From Allacma fusca (lineage: Eukaryota; Arthropoda; Collembola; Symphypleona; Sminthuridae): a stretch of DNA of 64,000 bases. Location of the stretch: the NCBI GenBank assembly GCA_947179485.1, contig OX359250.1, forward strand, positions 21,496,539 through 21,560,538, given 5' to 3'. Each line of letters starts with the position of its first letter. Within the stretch, counting starts at the first letter, position 1. Below the pieces are notes generated by a model. It saw only the letters and a program-made list of their open reading frames with translations. It did no database searches and was not told where the DNA came from. The position numbers were made by a program, and so were the translations under genes. Of this stretch, positions 26,429 through 39,300 are shown one piece after another.

Positions 26429-29179
26429 GTGGGTTTGGTGGCACGAAGTCCGGAAGGCCATGCAGCGAAAGGAATGCAGATAAAAGGGAATGAGGATTAC
26501 TGGATAGAAATCCAAGCACACACATTCCGCAACTGGGTCAATGAGCATTTACGACCCCTGGGTCTCGCAGTTCATGACTTGAGTACGGATTTATGTGATG
26601 GCGTTGCTCTGGTCGCACTCGTCGAGGCCCTTCAGAAGAGAACACTGAGGAAGATTCACAAACCCATGAATCAGCACCAGATGTTTGAAAACGTTGCTCG
26701 AGCTTTAGATGCCATTGGATCAGATGGAGTTAAATTAGTGAACATAGGTAAGAGAATTTTTATTTCATTTGGATAACAAACATTTTAAAATCAATATCAT
26801 GAGAAACCATCAAAGAAGCGTCATCATGAATACCAAATTCCAAAATTCTTGTTGGTTCCATTGCATGTCCAGATATGCAAAGGACTTATTTGAATATGTC
26901 TCAGTTCGTTGAATTCCTAAAATTCCTCCCTCCAAAAGAAATACCAACAACGTGTTTTTCAATTTAAGAAAATTCCCAGTGGGCTCATATCTCTAGATAC
27001 ACGATAGGATAAATAACATCAACTTCAAGTATGGAAATGACACTAAAATGAAAGCCACACACGCTAAGTCCGAGCTTAAGTCTGATATCCCATGGGAAGG
27101 AAATGGGAAATATCTTGAAATTAACGAAACGAAAAAGGGCGTAAATATTGAATACAATCCCGAATCAACAAACTGATTGCGCAAAACTGACAAGATGCTA
27201 TCTTAATGTCAAATGTCATACGCACAGTCGTAAGCCCAGCTACACATCAACACCCACTATAAGAGTTACATGATCCTTGCATGTCTCAATGGTGCTCTTC
27301 AAACAAGTCCGTAATCTGGCACAGTGGTCCTCCTACTTAAAGTATCATTTGTATTAATCATTCCCAAAGAAATGGTCCCATTTTCTGACTCTTGCGCCAA
27401 TTTGTTTACTTTCTAATAAAATCTTCACTGAATCAGCAACCACAGTCGGATTTCTCCTCTATTATGTAAAGCAATCTCCTCAAGTCTCATGAACTACATA
27501 TGCCAAATGTATGCAATAATTCTGCCCAGCCAGTTTCCGGCGCCAGTTATTTCCAATGCATTCCAATTTCGTGCGTGTCTTATTGTCGAGCTGACATTGT
27601 GACAAAAAATTTTAATGACACAATTTTTATTATAAATTTTATATGTCAACATTGTGTCGTTTTGGTGGAAACAGGGCTGTCATTGATAATTTTAAGAGCA
27701 TTGCCATAATTTCATGTTTGACTTGCATATTTACAGTGACAGTTATGTCACTATTCAATTTTCACGCCGTTTTACGCCTAATTAATATCGCTGTTGTATA
27801 GATACAGCATTGACAATATTTCAGCTGTATAATAAGTACTACCAACATAACCACAGTCCTGTGTTGCCACACACTGGACTGAAATAAGTATGATTGACTA
27901 CTGTCACTTTGTGTGTTCTTTGAACGTCCATTCAAAAATGATTATATCTTATGTTAAAATCAGTGAGCCCTATAAACCTGCGGCAGAAATCAGATGCTAG
28001 CGGGAGTACTGTGTATAGTAATAGATGGAAGATATACATTGACTTGAGCTCTGTGATTGGGATATTTAGTAAACAGAGGACGAGCCCACATAATTTCTTG
28101 ACAAGAGTAAAAATTAGGCCTTGAGTAACAATTGATTGAATAATTTACTTACAGTTATTATTGTAATAAGCGACAAAGACAGTCTGAGTTGGGGCAAGTG
28201 GCTGGAAAAGAGCAATATCATTCTTGCAAATTAATTTGCGTAGGTTTATCTTATGCAGGTATATAGCATTTACCTTATGCATTCACTCATTCCTCTCGAC
28301 TTTTACCAATCGACTTGATTAGGTGGCCTGTGTGTGTGTGAGTGTGTGTGTGTGTGTGAGAACATACGCTTAGAACTTGTAAATTGGCGTAATTTACAAT
28401 ATAAATAAACGAGTTCTAATCTATGTTATGCAGTCATGCTGACCATAAAACATGAAAGGACTGAGAGACTAAGGGACACTGTGAAGAGCAGATGGGGACA
28501 GTCCGTGTGGATGTAGGAACAATGGGATGCTTTTAGCTATTTATGTCTTGTGTGAATAAGTTGTGCAAAAGCACTTACGTCTCAAACTTGCCTTGGTTAC
28601 CATGCGTGATTATTCCAAATCCAATCTTTTAGCTCTTTCTAACACCCACGCTTGGACGATGGAGATAATCACTCTCACTTGTTACATCGCTAGGTATTCT
28701 GCATTTGTCTGTACATTGTACGGTCACTGTACATGGAGGTAGGCCCAAGTTCTTGCTCGATGTAGATGATACAGGCTTGGATGTAGTACAAGTGTTATAG
28801 ATGAAGTAATTAGATTTAGAACCTTTTCGTGCTTTAATTCTGTATCACATTTTGACTTGCTTTCAGGCTCCATATATCTCCTCTCCGTCAGGATTCCATT
28901 ATCAGGGCGTTGTGTGTGAATTTATCCTTAAAGAATCCTGTCAGCAGTATGGTAAATTAACTGGTGGTTATATGCCTGAGCTTTGTCAAGTGTACATAGA
29001 TGAGTACTGCTAAAATCTGTGTATGTACGTATGTTTAAAAGCATATGTGTAAAATGTCTGGTTCATGGTTTTGTTTTTTTGAAATAGCCAGGGAGTGCGG
29101 ATGCTCCTTGTTAAGCAATTTTGTATGGGAATATATTCGCTAATAAAATTCGCTTTTTAATTTTTACTCTCCCTCCCTC

Positions 29180-29231
<52 letters not shown>

Positions 29232-32200
29232 GTCTCTCTGTCTCCCCTACATTCACATGACTTATACCGGACTGTAATATTTTTTATCTCACTCCTAGGA
29301 ATTGCAATAATAATAATTCTGAATAATATTTTCTCTCTCAGTAAAGCTCCTCATTTTCCTGCATTCCAATGAATTTCAGGAGAGAAATCACACACTTAAA
29401 ATTACTGATGAATGTTTGAGTCGAGCATGCCGTGCCTTTTTACACCACGTTAAAATAATTACAGTATTATTGTACGAAGTAAAATTCCAACCCACGGAAT
29501 TTCTTGACTTTGACTACATCAGAGCATGCAAATTATGCATAATGTGTGTATTGGGATTATAAATTATACTGTATCTGTTACATTCCCTGCAACAATGGAT
29601 TATAGGAGAGAGGAACCATGTTTACATATGTGTAGGTGCATACAAGTTCCTGTAATGAGTCATGGCGGTGTCGATACATCATGCATACTGTGATATCATG
29701 TGAGGTAATTGCAATTGGTATCCCATGCTTACGTTTGACAGTAATAAGGAAATTTTTTTTTCTCTACATTTGTTACTTTGCATTTTACTTTGATCACTTC
29801 CACTGTACCCTAATCCTGCAACTTTTGCTCAACCAACTTATTGACGCTTCACGCACTCAAGGTGTATTAACTCTCTTTGCAGGCGTGAATGGTTCTCTAT
29901 TATGTTGGACGCTCGACGTCCTGCTCAAAATTTGCAAAAGCTCTGAGTTTAAAGGAATTAATGAATTGAAGAGGAAATGTTTTTACTCAGATTTTTGGAT
30001 ACTTTTTCTATCCGATCAACCATTCAATTGTCAATAATACAGTACTATTTTTACCAGTTCACCAATTTCATTGAATATAGTTGTATACGGCGGATTATGA
30101 AAGATGCTGACAGCCATGTACATATGTGAAGTCCCTGTCTTTATGAATCATCTACAGATTCGACTCTGGTGTGACTTGCATATGTTTGGGAAATGGAAAT
30201 GTGTGATGTGTGAAAGTAGAATATTTTCTAAGAAATTGTTTCTTATGGATTCCTGCTTTTTTTTCAAAATGATTCCTTAAAATTGCACTTTAGCAGGAGC
30301 TGGTTTCCAATCCTGAAAAGTGGTCTCACTCCAATTGCAAGTCATTGCTCAACATGCAGTACACGGAAAAGGCTTGACATACATGTGTGTAGACATATCC
30401 TGAAGCTGGAAAGGAAAAACTGCATGAAATACAGTTAATATGAAAATCAAGCTGACGTAATGCACAACTTTGGATTTGGCTTTTCACTGAATAATGCGAT
30501 TGCCAACATTATCATCTGAAGTTAGTGGTATAAGAAGTTAACAAGCGAGCTACAAAAGAGATTTTAATTATTATTCTTGTTGTCTTTGAAAGCATCCTGA
30601 AGTAGCTTTGACTCTAAGCTTGAGAACATGGTTGGAGGCTAAGGGTGCCATTAAAGCTATTCAGAATTCAGACTGGGTATATTACACCGACTTTAGCATA
30701 AGCGTCACTCAGATATCCCATTCAAGATATTTCAGGTTTAGTAGTGCACGTATGTAGACATAAGCTGCCAAAATATCTGCAAGGCTTGCTATTTACCTCT
30801 TTTAAGTCTCTTTGTATTGCAGATACAGCCCAATAAATCTAACTAGGACTGACCGAATAGTCAAGGCTTAGAATTCCATAGAGAAGACGTGAAAACGGAA
30901 GTTTGGTATTTGTAGAGAAAGTCTATTATTTTAGCTACTCTCCGTTTCCTCATATGTGTTCCTGTACAGAGTGTACACTTACTAAATACTTACAGATATC
31001 GTATATTGCTATTTTAGGCAATGAAATGGTGACGGTATGGCAATTAGTTTAGTTTAAATAGCTACGCTTATACGTTTCAAGGCACGTCATGTGAATCTAA
31101 GGTGGTTGTAGATCCTAGTCATGTCCTTACTTCAAATGGCATTTGTATGCCTCAAGGAAACATGAGAACATTTTGTGCGTGTTAAAAATGTTTTCCTGTA
31201 ATGCAGATTTCAGACTTACTGTACCAAATGCACTCATAGATACCATACAACACATTGAATGACATACCATGAGATCGTAGACGTGGAAGATAGGAAAATA
31301 AAAGTATTGTTGAGATTATCATTTTTACTGGTGAACAGTCCCGAGGTACACTGTAACTCACAATTTTTTTTTACGACGATTGATAAGATACATATTGCAG
31401 TAAACGAAATCGCCCTGTGACTCTATGACCACTTACTCAAATTGTATTTTATGACTTTATCTCTTATTTACCCACAGCAAATATGGAGAAAAAGAAAAGA
31501 GGGCAATGATACATGATGTGTTATGTAATGATTCGATAGTTAACTGTAAGCTGTTAAGGGATGAGCCTTGAGCATTTCCATGTGAAGACTTTTGACAAAT
31601 AAATTCACGTTTACGTATTCACAGAAATGGAATTATGAAGTATTCTCAAGGCTACTGAGCATATGTATGTATGTACACTGTCGTGGAGCCATAGGGGAGA
31701 TGGCTTGATAAGTAATGTTCGACAGTCGACTATATTGAAGACTCGGCTCAGTGATGTTACCTTATCGTCCTATGTGGCCTTTGCCTCTCCTTTAGTTCTG
31801 TATCTGCAACATTAATTTACTACATGTGCCAAAGAGGATGGGAAAATAGTGAGGAGCATTAAGAGCTTAGGCACAACAAAATATAAGCATTTTAAATGCT
31901 CTTACCGGAATAATTGCATGGAGGAACTTTTAAGAACTAATTGTTACACTCTCACGTGGCTTGAGAGTTTGGAGATGATTCATAGACGGTGTAATAAAAA
32001 TAATGGTTGGGTTGATTTTTATCAAAAATGTTTTTTTTTTTCTAAGTTTAAAGTGTTCGAACGCACCGAAGGAAAGCCTTTTCTCGCACACTTCTTGCCA
32101 TACATGCTAAACTAGCAACTTCAAGTTTTATTTGCATTTTGATGGCGTGATTATAATATTTGTGAGTAATTACAGGAAAAATTCCCCATTTATGGGTACG

Positions 32201-33296
32201 ACCAGCGGTAGAAGCTTCACTGTTGGCTTAAAAGTCAAAGGCAAACCTTTTATCTTGTACATACCAAAACGTTCTTCCTGAATTAGGAAATTGTTTATTA
32301 TTTAGTCAAGTCCTTGACTTTATGAGTGCTTTTTGCTGTTAATTGTGAGATTAGTTAATACTCCTTATCAGCTCCCCCCATACGTCTCTTATAGAGGTAT
32401 ATCTTGGGTGAAACGGACGAAAGTAGTCACTCTGACGAAGTTAGGCGGTGTACAAATTTGCTATTTCCGTTTGCTTGTCTTTTTTCCTCTCATTAGGGAC
32501 CGTTCTAATAGTAAACAAAAATGCATTGAAGCCGTTAGAGGGAATAGAGTAAAGAAGTTTTGCCACTCGAAGTTGCAATTCGATAGTTGGATAATTTTTG
32601 GAGCAAGAAAAAACGAAGGTGATGATGTGGGATTTAGGAGCCACCATAGAGTATTGCAACGAAAACAAAAGTGACACTGACACCATTATAAAAAGGAAAT
32701 AAAATGTGGGTAGCCGCTGATGCCAGCCATAGCAAGCTGCTCTCAATCATAAAATACTTACCGTGTAATTGTAATGGCAATCTCATTCTAGCTCATCCCT
32801 TTTACGGCATGACAGGGTGGATCCTTTTTTCTCTCTTTATAAGTGAAGCTATAATGCAATTTACACCACCATTACTCAATTCGGCGTCTGTGCCATGGCA
32901 CAGCACATCAGAACACATCCCTCAAGAGAACATTGTGTACATCATGTCAGGTTACAAGGACACCAGAAAATATTCACAAAAATTATTAGCTAGATTATCC
33001 CCAACATTATTTTCTACACTACAAGAATGTTGTGGGTGTACATTGTCAGAGCAATCCCTGCCAGAGTAAAAAGAGCAGAGGCTTAAATATTGTGAAGAGC
33101 ATTTTTTTTGTTACACATTTAATTCCTTAATGCCCTTTTCAATATCCCGACTTCTTCTTGTCGGTATTTATGAACACTACACACGTTTCTGAGAAAATTG
33201 TGCAGAGCTATAAACCACGTTGACTCACTAAGTTCCAAGTTGGCCTTAAAAGCTGCCCGCAATGTTGGAGTCAGCCTGTTTTTTTCCCTCTCGCAC

Positions 33297-33329
<33 letters not shown>

Positions 33330-36300
33330 AAGAATACTATTTTTTGTCTGTGAAATATATAGCTGAAACGAACTGAGACTCTGCATGAAACTGGTTTTCT
33401 GGTGACTATTGTTGTATTATGTAATGCCATGATTCATATCATGTTTTATGACTCCACAGGAAGCGAGGATATTGTTAATGGAAACCTTAAGTTAATCCTA
33501 GGCCTCATATGGTCCCTCATCGTAAGATATCAAATTGGTAGATCCAAGTTCCCACCCAAGAAACTAATGCTAGCCTGGTTAAGGTCTGTTCTTCCCGAGT
33601 GCCAAATTAATAATTTCACTTCCGACTGGAATACCGGAAAAAATTTATCAGCCTTAATCGACTACTGCCGGCCGGGCCTCTGTCCAAATTGGCGAGATCT
33701 GGATCCACACGATGGGGAAAGGAACTGCAGAGTCGCGATGGAGTTAGCAAGGAAAGAATTAGGAGTACCGGTTGTTCTTGAACCTGAATACTTAGCATCA
33801 CCACATTTAGATGAATTATCAGGGATGACATATATTTCATACTTCATGCGTGAGAATGGACCGGGATACCGGGCAACATTGAATTGGGTCCGTAATCAAC
33901 TTGCCGACCGTCACATATCTAATTTCACGGTGAGCCCCTTATCCCCTGCTGGGAAATGATTTGAGTACATATTTATGCAAGTATTTTCAGCTGTAGTGTG
34001 ACAACCCCCCCATTATACAAATTACCTTTTTATGCTACAAACTATTTATTACTTGTGTCAAATCAAATATACAACATTTAAATATTCCATACTTGGTCGC
34101 TTATTAATTTCGTCGAATGACATCCACATTTACATAAGTTTCTCTAAACGGACATATAACTGGTATGCATCTAGAACAAGAGCCTTTTAGAAGTCAATCG
34201 ATACACTTGAGAAAGCAAAGATTTACCCAAGCAAAAAATTTATTAATGAAAAGTCCTAAACATTGAGTCGAGAGAATGTGTCCAATGAACATACAAAGCA
34301 TGATTGATAATTACCTTTCAAAACAATTATAATGATTTTTTATTTTAAGCCCTTGCTCATTTGGGATCTTTCCTGCACTTATAAGGACATTCTTCTAGGA
34401 AAGCCATGGGAAGGAAATGAGGTGCATCTATTCCTGAAATGATCATTACACATTGTTTCTCTTTTCTAGCTGAAGGAATATTGGTGAGAAAGGAAACTCT
34501 GTTTATTATGGCTATCAATCATCAGTTTATTCGTAGGTGCAGTAAGAAATGACTGATTTATGAGTTGGTTCAGTCCCACAAGGACAGGTAGCCGATGCAG
34601 GGAATTTGAGAACTTTTTTTCAGGAGTTTATCTTCGCCCACTTACTTATAGTTTGGTCACAAGATTGAAACAATCGTTGCGTAATATTTCATTAGTACGT
34701 ATAGAGCATTCCTTGTATTTGTCTTGAAAAATACGTTTCAATTTTTCCTTCAATGAGAAGGAATGATGAAGCGATAATAATTATGGAATATTCTATAATC
34801 GTTCGTCTTACAATTAGTGACTTTTATGGACACTTCAGATGAAGAACATCCGTGAGCCTTTAGAACCGGGCCAATTAAAGCTCAATTATTACTTACTACA
34901 AAGAGGCCAAGTGCTGAAATTAGAAATTAAAATGGTTACATTCACTAGTAAAATAAATGCACGTAGGTATGCACTAGTTTATTCTCAAGTGTCTTAATAC
35001 ATCCCATGAAAAAATGTTCATGAGAGAATTGGCATTGAGATTGAGATACACCCAAATTGAAAATTATTTTTCCTTGGGCCATAGGGGCCTCACAGTAATA
35101 AATATACATGAGTGCATACCATTACAAACAGTAAGCTAGGTTTCACTCTCGGCCTATACTGTGCATTACAGCCAATGTGCATGCTTCCTATTACTTACAC
35201 ATCTACACATCCATCTCCATTTTGTTGAAATCGTTTCATCCTAAGAAGTAGAAGTTGAGCTATCAAAAGTACTGGGTTTTTTTTAGAGACATGTCATATG
35301 CATTGATTTAATATTTTGTAATACTTTCTTTTTAGTCGGATTGGAATGATGGCCGACTCCTCTGTGAATTGGTGAGATCCTACGGAGGTCCAACACCTGG
35401 GATTGACAATTTGTCCACTGACCCTGAACAATGGGAATCGAACTTGTCAGTAGGTGTGTACATTTTGACTCACTCATAACTATTGTCTCGAATATTTCCA
35501 TAAGCGTGCTGAACAAATGAAAATGATAATGACACTCATATTCCCGGAATTCTCCTCATTTTCGTACTGGTGGCGTATGATGAAGATGAGTTATGTATGT
35601 AGTATGAGTCATTACAAAAATATATTGAAGGGTTGGGTAAGATCAGGCGGTAAGACCGGTATTCTTCTGGGTGTTATATGAGGAAAGGGGCAATTAGACA
35701 CTATCTTTTACTATTTTACACAGGAATGAAAGGCGGTGAAAAGCTAGGCGTGACTTCACTCCTTAGACCCAAAGATATGGCTGATCCTGCGGTGGACCAT
35801 TTGGGCGTGATGGCCTACACAGCCGCGTATCAATGGCTCCCTCAGAAACCTCCTCCAGGTCAAAGAGTGGCTGTAACCTGGGAAACTAATACCTTCCGTA
35901 AAGGTGTTCCGGTGAGTCTTCAGCCTCCACACCTTTTTTGACATAACTTACTCGCGAGCAGGAATTATGAAGTATGTACTATGTGTTCCTATGCATGTAT
36001 TTATGTCTGCTCAGCATAAGTGGAAAGGACACCCCGTTATTATTATATATATATTTTAATGCATGCTAATTCTCTAATTTATAGATAACATTTACTGTGG
36101 ACTGTCAAGACGATGAAACGGATACGCGAGAAATTACCATCGAAGTTAAAGGACCTTCTGGCAAAGTGGACTGTCGTCTCAATTCCCAAACCCCTTTTAT
36201 AACCAAAGGCACATTCACAGCCACTGAAATTGGGATACATGAAGTGGTTGTGAAATATCAGGGAGAGCCAGTTGTCGGGTCACCACTGAAATGTCGAATT

Positions 36301-39300
36301 TTACCAGCAGTCAGTCGGATCAACTACACTGGATTGGAGCCCTGTGCTGTCGGTTCTGTTGTGGAAGTTTTGGTCAATCCCCAAGATTCTAGTCCCGCCG
36401 GAGCAAAACAAGAGTTCATGGAAGTAGTCGCCATTTCTCCCACAGGCAATAGTAGACCCTGTGCCGTTAATAAAGTTCCCGGTGGATTTGCTGCAACCTT
36501 CAAACCTGATGAGCCTGGAGAGTGGAAAGTTAATGTGTTGTACAAAGGAAAAGACATTCAAGGATCACCATTTCCGTGCTTCGCATTTGATCCAAATGGT
36601 GTCAAGGTAAATTGTTGCAAAATTTTTATAACGTTTTTTTTATAAATGAACGACTCAGTCAACTTGTAGCAATACTAATTTTTTTTTACTACTCTCGTTC
36701 TCTCACAGTTGGATACTCTGGAGGGTGCGCTCCCTGGTTTACCATTCGCATTTATTTGTGACTCGAGAGGAACCGGTGGTCTGGGAGAAATCGACATTGA
36801 CGTTACTCATGAAGGAAGGTTAGTATTCCTGAAGAGACGTGATAAAAATTCAAGAATATTGTTGTTGTTCAATTCGTGCCCTATGTCACAAGGCACACTT
36901 CTGACTCTTGGCTTAGCGAATTCTGTTGGTGTGAAGTTTTTAAGATGATTTTAATGACAATTACACTCGTAGTGGCAGGATGTGCTTTGATTACACAAGT
37001 GGAATGTCTGTTCACTCGAATAATTTTATGCGCCTCAGTCACTGTTGTTTACTTATTTACAAAAACAATTTCAGAATGCATGAATTTATTTATGGATGCT
37101 CTTAAAATATCAAGGCATTCGAAGGCTTAAAATCTCTAGAAGTATCTATTCTTGTCAAATTATTTTTCTTGGTCCCACGTACGGAGAGTGATAAAATTGT
37201 GCTAACAATTGGTACTAATGCTTATTGACATGTTTACATTCCAATACTTTACTTATGTAGAAGTAAGTGTCTGCAAATGTGGTATTTTTATTTGGTTACT
37301 TATATAACGGGTATGTAGCCCTTACGGTAAAATAAACTATTGTGTGTGCGGATTTTTAATTGACACTTGTGCTCAGGTCCATTCCATACAACACGGAATA
37401 TATTGCTGATGGGGTCAAAAGAATTCTATTGCCGGTTCTTCACGGAGGAAAGCACCGAGTACACATTTACTTTAATGGCTCTGAAATAAGAGGTAGTAAA
37501 ATCTTCAAAGTTTACATATATACCTTGACTCATACTAACTCTACTTCATTTGATGATACAAATGTCCTTGTTTTTAATTCTTCAATTTTGTAGGATCACC
37601 TTTCAGCCTACGTGTAGGTTCCAGTAGGTCACGTCGGCGACAGGAAGGGAGTTCACCTACCCACGGGAAAACCAGGAGCTTTGATAGGGACAACACCATG
37701 GGAGATACTCAAAGCTCACAGTTTTCTCATGTCAAAAACAGTTCTTCATTTGATTCCAGTTCAAACAGAAAAACCAAGTTTTCGTCATTAGATTTAAACG
37801 AAGTGCAGGACAGCATCGATGCTGTTCATTCTCGAATAAAATACGGAAGTCATCAAAATAATACAATGACCAGTTCAACAGAAAATATAAGTTCTGCCTC
37901 AGCATTAAAGTCTACATCGAATAGTCGTAGCAAAAATTTGTTATCTGACTCGTACGTCAATAATAATACTTCCAGTGCCAAAACTTCTTCTTCCCTTCTT
38001 CAAAATCTGAGTAAAACTTCGGCCAGTAATTTTAACAGCTCCAACACCTTCAACACAACAGTAAACCATAGGTTGGAGGACAGACGAGTTACTTCATCAT
38101 CCGCTACAAAAAACATTAATGGGAATGGGATCAGAGGGAGTCCGCACAATTTTGGGGATCTTGTCGTTGATGGGGATGGATTAGGAATTGTTCTTGTTAA
38201 TTCCACTGCCACCGTGTCAGTGACCTCCGAATTCGGCCAAACAGCCCTTGATAATATTAACGTAGAGATTCTAGGTTGGTTTACGACTTCCTGAATAGTA
38301 CTCATGTTTGAGGAATTATTTTTATCCGGAAAAATTAATTCCTAGATGTTATGGTTTCTGAAAATTTATGAGTAATTACTCTAAGTGGGATTCTCTGAAA
38401 TGGCGTTACAGGTCCGAATGGTCGTGTTCCAGTTCGTATCATTGACAGTGGGTCTTCCATCAGTGCCAAATATGTGCCCAGTGAGGTTGGAGAGTATTTG
38501 GTGAACGTGTCTGTGGGAGATACACCAATAGAGGGGTCGCCGTTTAGAGCTGCTGTATTCAACCCAAGAGCCATCAGAGTTACCCGTGTGCCAAATGGGG
38601 TCGTGGGGCGCCCCGTAGAAATAGAAAGTACGAAAAGAGTACAAAAATTCCTTCAGAATGTCACTTATTATTGTTAGTATGACATAACTGTTCAAAATTT
38701 CGTACATTGATGTAATGTATGACTGCAATGTTTTATTACAGTTGATGGGAGGGGTGCAGGAGTAGGCCATCTTGCGATTCTGGTTGATGGAGGTAATAAA
38801 GGAAATTATTTATTAGACAATTTATTATATTTATCGTGCATGTCAGTTTTAACGAAGGTTTATTGCATAATTTTACCTACTTTTTATGATGGTCTCAATA
38901 CAATGTATCTTTGTAGGAAGAGTTACCAGTCAAGTGAAAGCACTAGGCGACCATCGCTTCCGTGCTGTGTTTCTACCTCATGATATCGGAGTTCATACAG
39001 TGGATATGAGTTTTAACAGCATAACCGTTCCAGGTATGTCCCGTCATAAGCTAAAATTACACGTTTTTTATTGGTGTACTCTGCAGTACCTGCAGTTTCA
39101 TTTATTTAAGTTACACACTGCAGTTAGAAATATGTACGTAGTAGACTGACGTGTTACAACCATCAGATATTCATGAAACTGTATGATACAATGTACGATA
39201 AGGATGGGTTGTTGCTCAGTGTCACCTCACAATATTTCTGCAAATCAGGTTTTGTTTAGTAGTTTTACAGCTGCTAATACCCTTGGATATTACCTGCATC

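Larger units (their letters stand above)
26748..33459 (+). other. jbug: jbug intron 1 (6.7 kb)
   Basis: GT-AG intron within the CH1 domain. It contains a (TG)n run (28329-28359), a (CT)n microsatellite (29182-29247), another (CT)n tract just before exon 2 (33297-33329) and no recognisable exon. Frames such as 31849-32115 and 32704-33069 have no domain. Confidence 0.7.
26429..35911 (+). other. jbug: jbug exons 1-4: three calponin-homology domains
   Basis: From the ATG at 26474, CH1 spans about residues 8-117 (IEIQAHTFRNWVNEHL; DLCDGVALVALVEAL; ending in exon 2 with LKLILGLIWSLIVRYQI). CH2 spans about 120-222 (KLMLAWLRSVLPECQINNFT, DWNTGKNLSALIDYCRPGL). CH3 spans about 225-330 (LNWVRNQLADRHISNFTSDW, DGRLLCELV). 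The repeated NFTSDWN motif shows CH2 and CH3 to be related duplicates. In classical filamins two such domains bind F-actin; the third here marks the jitterbug subfamily. Confidence 0.92.

Noticed and set aside
29121..29372. 83-codon frame rich in Leu and Ser
   Set aside because: Produced by the (CT)n microsatellite.
32704..33069. 121-codon plus-strand frame in jbug intron 1
   Set aside because: No similarity to filamin or any family I know, and no phase-compatible splice sites were established.
33119..33430. 103-codon minus-strand frame with an Arg/Glu repeat
   Set aside because: Produced by the (CT)n tract in jbug intron 1.
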